DNA from: Spirochaetaceae bacterium
Lineage (GTDB): Bacteria > Myxococcota_A > UBA9160 > UBA4427
DNA: 64,000 nt
Direction: 5' to 3'
Assembly (NCBI GenBank): GCA_020632655.1
Contig: JACKFD010000019.1
Location: 1 to 64,000, forward strand
Shown here: piece by piece, positions 29,616-38,172 of the stretch
Layout: every line of letters begins with the position of its first letter
How positions within the stretch are numbered: the stretch's first letter is position 1
Position numbers and translations under genes: made by a program
The notes under the pieces: model-generated
Database searches by the model: none
Told to the model about the DNA's origin: nothing
The model's input: the letters and a program-made list of their open reading frames with translations, nothing else

Positions 29616-32600
29616 GTGCGGCGCGCCTCTTCGCGTTCGTCCCGCTCCTCGAGCGCTTCGCTTCGTCCATGCCCACCGCCGCCGGGCGTCTCGATCCAGA
29701 GCTCGTCGCCCGCATCGAGCTCGATCGTCGCACGCGAGCCGACCTCCTCGGGCGCCGTACGTCCCTGGCGCAGGATCCGATTCCGGCCCCGCGCGCCCGC
29801 CCCGCCACCCGCCAGACCGAAGGGTGAACGCGTCCGGCGCTCCGTGAGCAGGGAGACCCGCACGGGTCGCAGGAATCGGTAGCGGCGGACGAGGCCGTCG
29901 CCGCCTCGCCGTGCGCCCTCGCCGCCGGAGCCCGGGCGCAGGCCGAACTCGAGCAGCCGGACCGGGAAGCGCGACTCGAGGATCTCGGGGTCGGTGATGC
30001 GCGTGTTGGTCATGTGCGTGTGCACGCCGGAGGCGCCCGGCGCGAAGGGCGTCGCCCCGGCGCCGCCGCCGATCGTCTCGTAGTAGCCGAAGGCCTCGTC
30101 GCCGAAGGTCACGTTGTTCATCGTCCCCTGGCTCGCCGCCGCCCGCCCGAGCGCGCCGAGCAGCACGTCCACGATGCGCTGCGAGGTCTCGACGTTGCCG
30201 CCGACGACGGCCGAGCCCCGCGGCGGATCGAGCAGCGAGCCGGGCGGGACGACGATCTCGACCGGGGCGAGGCAGCCGCCGTTCAGCGGGATGCGCTCGG
30301 CGACGAGCGACCGCAGCACGTAGAGCACCGCCGCCCGCACCACGGCGGGCGGCGCGTTGAGGTTGCCGCGCGAGGCGGGGCCGGTCCCTTCGAAGTCGAT
30401 CCGCGTGCGGGCGGGAAGTGCATCGGAGCCGCTTGTCCCGGCGACGTGCTCGATCGTCAGCTCGACCGCGATCGGTGTGCCGTCGTCGAGTGCGTCGGCG
30501 AAGCGATGGCGACCGGCGGGTAGACGCGCGAGCTCGAGGGCGACCTTCGTCGCCGCCGCGCGCTGCAGCTGGACCATCGTCACGCGCACGACGGCCTCCC
30601 CCACCTCTTCGCAGAGCGCGTCGAGCAGCGCCGCCCCCGCCCGGTTCGCCGCCACCATCGCCTCGAGGTCCGCCACGTTGTCGTCGGGTCGACGCGCCGG
30701 ATACGGCCCCGCACCGAGCACGGCCCGGATGTGCGCCTCGTCGAAGCGACCCGCCCGCACGAGGTGGAAGGGCTCGATCAGCACCCCCTCGTCGTCCAGC
30801 CGCTCGGAGTCCGCGGGCATCGAGCCGGGCGTGCGCCCCCCGAGATCGGCGTGATGCCCCCGACTCGCCACGAAGAACGCCGCCCGCGAAGCGCCCGCCC
30901 GGAAGACCGGCGTCACGACCGTCACGTCGGGCAGATGCGAGCCGCCTGCGAAGGGATCGTTCGTGACCAGCACGTCGCCCGGCGCAAAGGGCTCGAAGCG
31001 CTCGCGCAAGGCCGCGATCGTATCGGCCATCGCCCCCAGATGGACCGGGATGTGCGGCGCATTCGCGACGAGCCCGCCCTCCCCGTCGAAGACCGCGCAC
31101 GAGTAATCGAGGCGCTCCTTGATGTTGGTCGAGACGGACGTGTTGCGCAGCACGGCGCCCATCTGCTCCGCGATCGACATGAAGCGATTGCCGAGCACCT
31201 CGAGCCGGACGGGATCGGACTCGGCGAGGTCGACCCGGCTGCGCGCGTTCGGTCCCGCGCGCCGCGCTTCGTCGGCCGGCCGGATGCGGAACACGCGGTC
31301 GGCATCGACCTCGAGCACGAAGCCCGGGTCGAGCACGACGGTTCCCGTCGCCTCGAGCACGAGCGCCGGACCCGCGAGGCGATGGCCCGGCTCGAGGGCC
31401 TCGCGCTCGTAGACCGGAGCGTCGACGCGGCCTGCATCCGGGAACCAGGCGCGGGTCGTGCGCAGGGGGCGCGGCCGGGCGGGCGTTCGCTGCGTGACGT
31501 CGGCGGGCGGATCGACGAGGTCCCTGTCTACCTCCCGCGACCAGGCGCGCAGGCGGACCGCCTTGATCGCGATCGCCCGTCCCGGCCGGTCGTAGCCGTA
31601 GCGCTCGCGGTGGGCGGCGGCGAAGCGCGCACGCCCGACGGCGACCTGCTCGCTCGCGTCCGGACTCCACGGAATCGCGAGGGCCGTCTCCGTGCCGACG
31701 TAGCCCAGGTCGAGCGACCGCTCGAGCTCGATCGACCCGAGCGCAGCGCCCTCCGCCACGAGTGCATGCCGGGCCTCGTCTTCGAGCGCTCGCCACTCGA
31801 CCTCGAGCTCGTTCGCGAGCGCACCGGACCCGGGCAGCAGGCGGCCGAGACCATCGCGCTGTCCGTCCCAGGACAGCGGCGCCAGTCCGATCCCGTAGGC
31901 CGAGAGCAGTCCCGCGAAGGGGTGGAGCAGGATCTCGCGGAGGCCGAGCTGCCGGGCGATGGCGCAGACGTGCTGGCCGCCAGCGCCACCGAAGCCGACG
32001 AGCACGTGGTCACGGGGATCGACGCCCCCCGCGACCGACACCTCGCGGATCGCCTGCGCCATGTTCGCGTTCGCGATCTCGAAGAAGCCCGCGGCGACCT
32101 CATCGCGGGTCCGTGCGAATCCCGCACGCGAGAGGCGCTCGACCAGCTCGTCGAGGGCCCGCTCGACCGGCGCGAGCTCGAGCGGGAAGGGAAAGCGGTC
32201 GGGGGCGACGCGGCCGAGAGCGAGGTTCACGTCGGTCACGGCGAGCGTCTCCGCACGCGGGCGACCCGCGCCGTCGCGCAGCCCGTAGCAGAGCGGTCCC
32301 GGATCGGAGCCCGCGCTCTCGGGTCCGACGACGAGCCGGATGCCGTCGAAGCGGCACAGCGAGCCACCACCCGCCGCCACCGTGTGGATGCGCAGCATCG
32401 GCGCCTTGACCCGCACCCCACCCACCTCGCTCTCGAAGGCGCGATCGAGCCGATCCCCTTCGACGAGCGACACGTCGGTCGAGGTCCCGCCCATGTCGAA
32501 ACCGATCGCCCGGGCGTGTCCGGCGCGTCGCGCGACGTGGCGTGTGGCGACGACGCCGCCCGCCGGCCCCGAGAGCAGCGCGTTCGGACCGCGAAAGCGC

Positions 32601-33448
32601 GCGGCGTCCGTGAGCCCGCCCGAAGACTGCATGAAGCGCAGCTCGGCCCGGGGCAATGCCGCCTCGAGACGCCGCACGTGTCCTCGGAGCAGCGGTGTGA
32701 GATAGGCGTCGGCGATCGCCGTCTCGCCGCGTGCGAGGAAGCCCACCTCGCGAGCGAGGGCATGCGAGAGCGCAACGTGCTCGAAGCCGAGCGCCTCGGC
32801 GATCCGACCGAGAGCGCGCTCGTCCTCGGGATCGACGTGTGCGTGCAGACCGACGATCGCGACCGAGACGGCCCCTTCACGGCGGGCCCGGGCGAGCGCG
32901 CGATGCGCCGCCCCGAGATCCAGCGGCTCGACGACGGCCCCCAGCGCGTCCCGCCGGCCCGGTGCCTCGAGCCGCCACTGCTGCAGCCGAGGCGGGCGTT
33001 CGATCTCGAGCTCGAAGAGTGCCGGACGCTCCTGGGTGCCGACGTCGAACACGCCCGCGAGGCCCGCGTTCGTGAGCAACGCCGTCGCCGCGCCACGCCG
33101 CTCGAGCAGCGCGTTCGTCGCGACCGTCGTCCCGAGCCGGACACGGGCCGGGGTCGCCCCGCTCGCTTCCCCGGCAGCCGCGCGTGCGAGGAGTTTGTCA
33201 CTCGCTTCTCCGCCGTCCGCGCGTGCGAGGAATACGTCACTCGCTTCTCCACCGTCCGCGCGTGCGAGGAATACGTCACTCGCTTCGCCACCGTCCGCGC
33301 GTGCGAGGACCGACTCGATCGCCTCGAGCGGCGCGCGATCGGAGGAGAGCACCTTCGTCACGTGCACCCCACCGGAAGGCGAGATCGCGAGGCAATCCGT
33401 GAAGGTGCCGCCGCGGTCGATGAAGAAGCGCCAGCCGCCCGACGTCAC
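29612..33448 (-). CDS. Fused hydantoinase A/B (5-oxoprolinase-type) protein
   Basis: ATP-dependent amidohydrolase of the 5-oxoprolinase/N-methylhydantoinase/acetone carboxylase family. Both subunits are in one 1278-aa chain, as in oxoprolinases. The HyuA half (about 1-690) has FIDRGGTFTDC, LGTTVATNALLERRG, IGFDMGGTSTDVSLVEG and FGGAGGQHVCAIARQLG. The HyuB half (about 700-1270) has GNRFMSIAEQMGAVLRNTSVSTNIKERLDYSCAVFD, NDPFAGGSHLPDVTV and the ETPGGGGHGR ending. The GTG start at 33448 overlaps the murJ stop (GTGA), which decides it over the long upstream frame. Residues 46-97 are a tandem repeat. The substrate (5-oxoproline, hydantoin or other) is not determinable here. Confidence 0.9.
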   Translation of the reverse strand: MTSGGWRFFIDRGGTFTDCLAISPSGGVHVTKVLSSDRAPLEAIESVLARADGGEASDVFLARADGGEASDVFLARADGGEASDKLLARAAAGEASGATPARVRLGTTVATNALLERRGAATALLTNAGLAGVFDVGTQERPALFELEIERPPRLQQWRLEAPGRRDALGAVVEPLDLGAAHRALARARREGAVSVAIVGLHAHVDPEDERALGRIAEALGFEHVALSHALAREVGFLARGETAIADAYLTPLLRGHVRRLEAALPRAELRFMQSSGGLTDAARFRGPNALLSGPAGGVVATRHVARRAGHARAIGFDMGGTSTDVSLVEGDRLDRAFESEVGGVRVKAPMLRIHTVAAGGGSLCRFDGIRLVVGPESAGSDPGPLCYGLRDGAGRPRAETLAVTDVNLALGRVAPDRFPFPLELAPVERALDELVERLSRAGFARTRDEVAAGFFEIANANMAQAIREVSVAGGVDPRDHVLVGFGGAGGQHVCAIARQLGLREILLHPFAGLLSAYGIGLAPLSWDGQRDGLGRLLPGSGALANELEVEWRALEDEARHALVAEGAALGSIELERSLDLGYVGTETALAIPWSPDASEQVAVGRARFAAAHRERYGYDRPGRAIAIKAVRLRAWSREVDRDLVDPPADVTQRTPARPRPLRTTRAWFPDAGRVDAPVYEREALEPGHRLAGPALVLEATGTVVLDPGFVLEVDADRVFRIRPADEARRAGPNARSRVDLAESDPVRLEVLGNRFMSIAEQMGAVLRNTSVSTNIKERLDYSCAVFDGEGGLVANAPHIPVHLGAMADTIAALRERFEPFAPGDVLVTNDPFAGGSHLPDVTVVTPVFRAGASRAAFFVASRGHHADLGGRTPGSMPADSERLDDEGVLIEPFHLVRAGRFDEAHIRAVLGAGPYPARRPDDNVADLEAMVAANRAGAALLDALCEEVGEAVVRVTMVQLQRAAATKVALELARLPAGRHRFADALDDGTPIAVELTIEHVAGTSGSDALPARTRIDFEGTGPASRGNLNAPPAVVRAAVLYVLRSLVAERIPLNGGCLAPVEIVVPPGSLLDPPRGSAVVGGNVETSQRIVDVLLGALGRAAASQGTMNNVTFGDEAFGYYETIGGGAGATPFAPGASGVHTHMTNTRITDPEILESRFPVRLLEFGLRPGSGGEGARRGGDGLVRRYRFLRPVRVSLLTERRTRSPFGLAGGGAGARGRNRILRQGRTAPEEVGSRATIELDAGDELWIETPGGGGHGRSEALEERDEREEARRT
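33158..33313. repeat. Four in-frame 39-bp repeats inside the oxoprolinase gene
   Basis: Encodes residues 46-97 as four 13-residue units with core LARADGGEASD. Units 2 and 3 are identical in protein, unit 4 is diverged (KLLARAAAGEASG). It lies in the linker between the nucleotide-binding FIDRGGTF motif and VRLGTTVATNALL, where family members normally have a short loop. Confidence 0.9.
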
Positions 33449-35013
33449 GAACGCCGCCCGGCCCCGCGGCCGAGTCGCGCGAGCACACGCTCGACGCCCG
33501 CGCGCAGGGGGCCATCGCCGAAGAGCCGGACGCCGACGAGTGCGACGACGCCATACACCCCGGCGCCCACGAAGAGCGCGAGCCAGGCGTTGCCGTGCAC
33601 GAGCTCCGAGAGCCCCAGCACGAGCCCCGTCACGAGTGCGGCGAGCGTCGCCAGCACGGTGGTTCGGAGTCCGGTGGCGACCAGCAGTCCGAGATCGGGC
33701 GCCCCGCTCCGCAGCCGCAGCCAGCCGATCGTGATCGCGGCGCTCACGCTGATCGCGCCGGTCGAGGCGATTGCGAGGCCGTCGATGCCGCCGCTTCGCC
33801 CGGCCTGCAGGTAGACCGGAAACGCCGCGAGGGCGACGACCGTGCTGAGCGTCATCGCGCGCCACATCTCGCCCCGCGCGTAGAAGCCCCGGACGGCGAC
33901 CTGCTGCACGACCCAGCCTGGCACCGCGCAGGCCAGCACCGCCAGCAGCCGCGACACCTCGAGCGTGTTCGCCCGTCCGAACTCGCCGTGCTCGTAGAGC
34001 GCCCGCACCAGCGGCAGCGACAGCACACCGAGGGCCGCCGCTGCCAGCAGCCCGAGGCCCAGGGTCGTGCGCAACGTCTCCGTCAGCAGCCCGTCGAAGC
34101 CCCGCACGTCGCCGCGTTCGTGCCGCGCCGTCAGCGACGGCAGGAGCGCGGCCCCCACCGCCTGCCCCACCACGCCGACCGGCGCCATCATCAGCTTGCG
34201 CGCGTAGGTGATCGCCGCGATCGCACCCGGCGCCACCCGCGCCCCCACCCACTTCTCGTACCACTCGTCGACGGTCGTGAGCCCCAGGCCCAGCATGAGC
34301 GGCAAAGCCAGCCAGACGTACTCACGGAAGTCCGCGTCGAAGGGACCCGCGCGCATCCGCCCGACCGCACCCGGTAGCCGACGCAACGCCACGACCGGGA
34401 TCGCCCACTGCCCGACCGCCGCGCCGAGCAGCGTCCCCCAGGCGAAGCCGTCCGTGCCCGGCCAGAGCAGGCCGCCCACGATCGGCATCGCGCTGTAGAC
34501 GACGGAGGCCGCGGCCTGCGGCCAGAACACGCCGTGCGCCATCAGCACGCCCCGCAGCGCGCCCCCCGTCAGGAAGAAGATCTGGGCCGGCAGGACGATC
34601 CGCATCAATCGCAGCGTCTCTTCGAGGGTCGCCTCGTCGAAGGCGCCGAACTGCGCGCGCAGCAGCGGCTCTCCGGCCACCCAGAGCACCACGGTCAGCG
34701 CGATCGAGAGCCAGCCGACGTTGCCGACGACGACCGCCGCGAAGCGGGCGGCGGCCTCGGGCCCGTCGCGCTCGAGGCGACGGACGTAGGGCGGCGTGAC
34801 GGCGACCGATGCGGCGCCCGCTGCGAGCAGGTAGCCGAGGATGTCCGGGATCATGAACGCGGCGAAGTACGCGTCCGCCGCCGCGCCGACGCCGACCTGC
34901 CCCGCGAAGAGCGCATCACGTGCGAAGCCCAGCAGCCGGGCCGCGAGCACGCTCGCCGCGAGCAGCCCCGCCGCGCTCGCGACGCGCCGGCCGCCGTCCT
35001 GCGGCTCAGTCAT
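33445..35013 (-). CDS. murJ: Lipid II flippase MurJ
   Basis: MOP-superfamily integral membrane protein flipping lipid II for peptidoglycan synthesis. The 522-aa protein has about 13-14 hydrophobic segments. The N terminus LLGFARDALFAGQVGVGAAADAYFAAF contains the essential Arg and Asp positions of MurJ helix 1-2. A further Arg/Lys patch lies in ITYARKLMMAPVGVVGQAVGAALLPSL, typical of MVN proteins. It sits 24 bp downstream of the KamA-like gene and overlaps the oxoprolinase gene by 4 bp, so it is part of a four-gene unit. Confidence 0.94.
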   Translation of the reverse strand: MTEPQDGGRRVASAAGLLAASVLAARLLGFARDALFAGQVGVGAAADAYFAAFMIPDILGYLLAAGAASVAVTPPYVRRLERDGPEAAARFAAVVVGNVGWLSIALTVVLWVAGEPLLRAQFGAFDEATLEETLRLMRIVLPAQIFFLTGGALRGVLMAHGVFWPQAAASVVYSAMPIVGGLLWPGTDGFAWGTLLGAAVGQWAIPVVALRRLPGAVGRMRAGPFDADFREYVWLALPLMLGLGLTTVDEWYEKWVGARVAPGAIAAITYARKLMMAPVGVVGQAVGAALLPSLTARHERGDVRGFDGLLTETLRTTLGLGLLAAAALGVLSLPLVRALYEHGEFGRANTLEVSRLLAVLACAVPGWVVQQVAVRGFYARGEMWRAMTLSTVVALAAFPVYLQAGRSGGIDGLAIASTGAISVSAAITIGWLRLRSGAPDLGLLVATGLRTTVLATLAALVTGLVLGLSELVHGNAWLALFVGAGVYGVVALVGVRLFGDGPLRAGVERVLARLGRGAGRRS

Positions 35014-35037
35014 CGCTGCCCCCGAGCCTGTTCTGCT

Positions 35038-36201
35038 TCATCGGGGATTCGGCTCGCGCCAGATCGCACCGTCCCACGTCTCCACCACGAAGTCGTCGCC
35101 TTCGCGTCCCTTCGCGAAGGGATGGTCGAGCGGCACCTTGCCATGGGGGGTGTCCAGAACGTACTGGGGAATCGCGAAGCCGCTCGTCCGCCCACGCATG
35201 CGACGAAAGAGCTCGATCCCGTCCTCGATCGGCACGCGGAAATGCGCGGTGCCTTCGAGCAGCTGGGCCTGGTAGACGTAGTAGGGCCGCACGCGCATGC
35301 GCACGAGGGTCTCGCAGAGCCCCTGCATCACGGGCAGCGAGTCGTTGATCCCGCGCAAGAGCACGCTCTGGTTGCCGACCGGGATGCCCGCGCGCAACAG
35401 GCGGTCGCAGGCCCGGGCGGCGTCGGCCGTCAGCTCGCGGGGATGATTGAAGTGCGTGTTGACCCAGATCGGGTGGAAGCGCTCGAGCATCGCGCAGAGC
35501 GCCTCGGTCACGCGGAAGGGCAGCGTCACGGGCAGCCGGGTGCCCAGGCGGATCAGCTCCACGTGCGGGATCGCCCGCAGCCGTTCGAGCAGCCACTCGA
35601 GGCGCGCATCGGAGAACACGAGCGGGTCGCCGCCCGTGAGCAGCACGTCGCGGATCGCCGGCGTCGCGGCGATCCACTCGAGCGCGCGCTCGAGCTCCCG
35701 CTTCTGCATCGTCCACTCCTCGTCGCCGACCATGCGTTTGCGCAGGCAGTAGCGGCAGTAGAGGGCGCACTCGTTGTTGACGCAGAAGGCGATGCGGTCG
35801 GGGTAGACCCGGATCACGTTCTTGACCGGCGAGTGTGCGACCTCGCCCAAGGGATCCGAGAGCCCCGCCCGATCCCCGAGCTCGTCCATCCGCGGCACGA
35901 CCTGACGTCGGATCGGGCAATCCGGATCCGTACGCGACATGAGCGAGGCGTAGTAGGGCGTGATCACGAAGCGGAAGCGGCGGGCCAGCGCCTCGATCGC
36001 CTGCTCCTCGTCGGGGGTCGGATCGATCCACTCGCGCAGCGACGCCACATCGCGGATCCGGTGGCGCATCTGCCAGCCCCAGTCCGTCCAGTCCGACTCG
36101 GCGACGCCTTCGGGCGGACGCGTCGGCACGAGCGGCCACGCGACCGCCACCTCCGATGCGTCGGACGCCTGCGCCGCCTCTTTCCGCTCCGCCCTCTGCA
36201 T
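35038..36201 (-). CDS. KamA-family radical SAM lysine 2,3-aminomutase-like enzyme
   Basis: Radical SAM/PLP aminomutase, probably interconverting L-lysine and beta-lysine. The 387-aa protein has the cluster motif CALYCRYC, followed by RKRMVGDEEWTM. LLTGGDPLVFSD and GTRLPVTLPFRVT are further family signatures, and WVNTHFNHPRE is present. The two Asp positions that hold the lysine side chain in characterised KAM enzymes appear conserved in LLRGIND and YVLDTPHGK, while the usual YQCDL block reads YQAQL. ATG at 36201 was chosen over an in-frame GTG at 36222 because the purine-rich GAGGAGG/GGGGGG lies upstream of it. It is 86 bp downstream of an ATP-grasp gene. Confidence 0.88.
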   Translation of the reverse strand: MQRAERKEAAQASDASEVAVAWPLVPTRPPEGVAESDWTDWGWQMRHRIRDVASLREWIDPTPDEEQAIEALARRFRFVITPYYASLMSRTDPDCPIRRQVVPRMDELGDRAGLSDPLGEVAHSPVKNVIRVYPDRIAFCVNNECALYCRYCLRKRMVGDEEWTMQKRELERALEWIAATPAIRDVLLTGGDPLVFSDARLEWLLERLRAIPHVELIRLGTRLPVTLPFRVTEALCAMLERFHPIWVNTHFNHPRELTADAARACDRLLRAGIPVGNQSVLLRGINDSLPVMQGLCETLVRMRVRPYYVYQAQLLEGTAHFRVPIEDGIELFRRMRGRTSGFAIPQYVLDTPHGKVPLDHPFAKGREGDDFVVETWDGAIWREPNPR

Positions 36202-36287
36202 CGCGCCCCCCGACCTCCTCACCCCGCCCGCGAGCGAGCCTCCGCCGACCCGTCGACGCGCGTGGGCCGGCAGCCGGACGAACGGGC

Positions 36288-37343
36288 TCAGGCCAGCCCG
36301 AGCCGTTCGAGCCCCGCCCGGATGCAGCGTCCCAGCATCTCCGCGAGCGAGCAGCCCTCGAGCTCCGCGAGGATGGCGAAGGTGCCATCGGTCGCAAAGG
36401 TCGGCAGCGGGTTGATCTCGAGGAAGACCGGCTCGTCGGCGGCGTCGAGGCGGAAGTCGACGCGCGCGAAGTCGTGACAGCCGAAGAGCTGGAAGGCGCG
36501 CACCGCCAGGTTGCCGAGACGCGACTCCAGCTCGGGCTCGAGCACGCCCTCCACCAGCGGTGCGAGGGCGGCGGACGGGCTCGGACGCCCCGGCCCTTCG
36601 AGGGCGTGGAGGCCGATGCGGGTCTCACGGTCGAGGGCGCGCTGGACGACCGGCCAGGCGCGCGGGGGCGCGTTGCCGACGACGGTGACCGTGTATTCGG
36701 GACCGGAGACGAACTCCTCGACGAGCGCGGGCTGACGGTAGTCGCGCCGGATCCGCTCGACCTCGCGAGCGAGCGCCTCGCGCGAGGCGACGCGGGAGGT
36801 CGCGCGAATGCCCTTGGCGGTTCCTTCCCAGCGCGGCTTCACGAAGAGCGGGAAGTCGGCGGGCAGCGGCCCCTCGAGCGCCTCCCGCCCGGTCGACATC
36901 TCGCCCTGCGCCGCGACCCGCAGTCCCCCGGCCGCGACCCAGCGATTCGCCCAGGCCTTGTCCAGCGAGAGCGAGAGGCTCAGTGCGTCGGAGCCGAGGG
37001 TCGGCACGCCTGCCATCTCGAGCAACACCGGCGCCCAGGCCTCGCGATTCCGTCCGCCATGGCCCTCGGCCAGATTGAACGCCGCGTCGACCCCGAGCAC
37101 CTTCGCAAGGGACTCGCGCCCCCCGGCCGCGAGCGCGTCGCCCCCGCCGGTCGCGAGCCGGGCCAACAGCGCGTGGGGTGAACCCAGGCGGCGCGGGCGG
37201 TGACCGAGCCGCGCGATGGCCTCCTCGAGCGCGACGATCGTCGATTCGGGCTCGTATTCGACCGCGGCATCGGGCGGATCGTCGGCGCGGGCCGGATAGG
37301 TCTCAAATGTTTCGTAGATCAGACCGATCTCGAGGGGAGCCAT
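36288..37343 (-). CDS. ATP-grasp ligase related to D-Ala-D-Ala ligase
   Basis: 351-aa ATP-grasp enzyme joining an amino acid or peptide carboxylate to an amine. Nucleotide-binding LFVKPRWEGTAKGI and ALVEEFVSGPEYTVTVVG are typical of the DdlA/B group. The metal-binding end FARVDFRLDAADEPVFLEINPLPTF is intact. N-terminal sequence FNLAEGHGGRNREA matches the Ddl substrate domain. No second ligand-specific motif is clear, so true Ddl function is uncertain. Pairing with a KamA-like enzyme and MurJ suggests a peptidoglycan-related or beta-lysine-containing product (inference). Confidence 0.85.
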   Translation of the reverse strand: MAPLEIGLIYETFETYPARADDPPDAAVEYEPESTIVALEEAIARLGHRPRRLGSPHALLARLATGGGDALAAGGRESLAKVLGVDAAFNLAEGHGGRNREAWAPVLLEMAGVPTLGSDALSLSLSLDKAWANRWVAAGGLRVAAQGEMSTGREALEGPLPADFPLFVKPRWEGTAKGIRATSRVASREALAREVERIRRDYRQPALVEEFVSGPEYTVTVVGNAPPRAWPVVQRALDRETRIGLHALEGPGRPSPSAALAPLVEGVLEPELESRLGNLAVRAFQLFGCHDFARVDFRLDAADEPVFLEINPLPTFATDGTFAILAELEGCSLAEMLGRCIRAGLERLGLA

Positions 37344-37420
37344 CCCGAGACGATACCGAGCCCGACGCCCCCGGGAGCTGCGCGTCGGTCATCCGGCGCA
37401 GCGAGCTACGTTCCCCCTCC

Positions 37421-37939
37421 ATGAGGCGATCCTTGTCCCGAGGCGACTCCGACGAGACCCGCAAGGCGGAGCGATCGCGACGACGCATCGCGATCGCCTG
37501 GACCCTCGTCGTGATCTGGGCCGCCATCGTCTGGTTCCTCGGGACCGACGCCTTCTCGCTGCGCAACACGAGCGACGTGATGGGCGTCTGGCTCGACTGG
37601 CTGATCGGCGACATGGACTACCGGACGCGCTACCGGATCTACCTGGGCGCACGCAAGGCCGCGCACGTCGTCGAGTACGCGATCCTCGCCCTGCTCACCT
37701 TCCGGGCCGCTCTGATCACGGCCCATCGTCACCAGATCGCCACCGCCTGCTCGGCCGCCCTCTTCATCGTCGCCACCCTCGCGAGCGCCGACGAGGCGCG
37801 CCAGGCCCTCTCGGACGCACGCACGGGCAGTCCCTGGGACGTATTGATCGATCTCACGGGGGGCGTGATCGCCGTGACCGGCGTGCTCGTGATCTCGCGC
37901 CGCATGCGCGGGGCGCCGCAGACCCAGCCCACCGCCTGA
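37421..37939 (+). CDS. VanZ-family membrane protein
   Basis: 172 aa with about four TM helices. The family pattern is visible: ARKAAHVVEYAILALLTFRA (His and Glu in the second helix) and SADEARQALSDARTGSPWDVLIDLTGG (acidic cluster). VanZ proteins are small envelope proteins, some linked to glycopeptide tolerance; the function here is unknown. ATG at 37421 gives a basic N terminus before helix 1. It diverges from the ATP-grasp gene. Confidence 0.85.
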   Translation: MRRSLSRGDSDETRKAERSRRRIAIAWTLVVIWAAIVWFLGTDAFSLRNTSDVMGVWLDWLIGDMDYRTRYRIYLGARKAAHVVEYAILALLTFRAALITAHRHQIATACSAALFIVATLASADEARQALSDARTGSPWDVLIDLTGGVIAVTGVLVISRRMRGAPQTQPTA

Positions 37940-37960
37940 GGCGATCGCCTCCCCCACACC

Positions 37961-38071
37961 GACGGTCCGATCAGGCGCCGCCACGTCCGCGACCGCCGAC
38001 GGTCCGATCAGGCGCCGCCACGTCCGCGACCGCCGACGGTCCGAGCAGGGACCGCCACGTCCGCGATCGCC
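37961..38071. repeat. Three tandem 37-bp units between VanZ and cstA genes
   Basis: Units at 37961-37997 and 37998-38034 are identical; 38035-38071 differs at a few positions; a decayed fourth follows to about 38100. The unit begins GACGGTCCGATCAGG. It starts 21 bp after the VanZ-gene stop and ends about 100 bp before cstA. No homology to the other 37-bp arrays beyond short GGTCC/GTCCG words. Confidence 0.92.
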
Positions 38072-38172
38072 GCCGGTCCGAGCGGTCGCTGTCAGGACCG
38101 CAACCCGCCGCGATCCGAACGGCCGCGGCTGGGGTACCGTCCGGCGCGATCCGATCGCCCGGAGTGCCCCGC

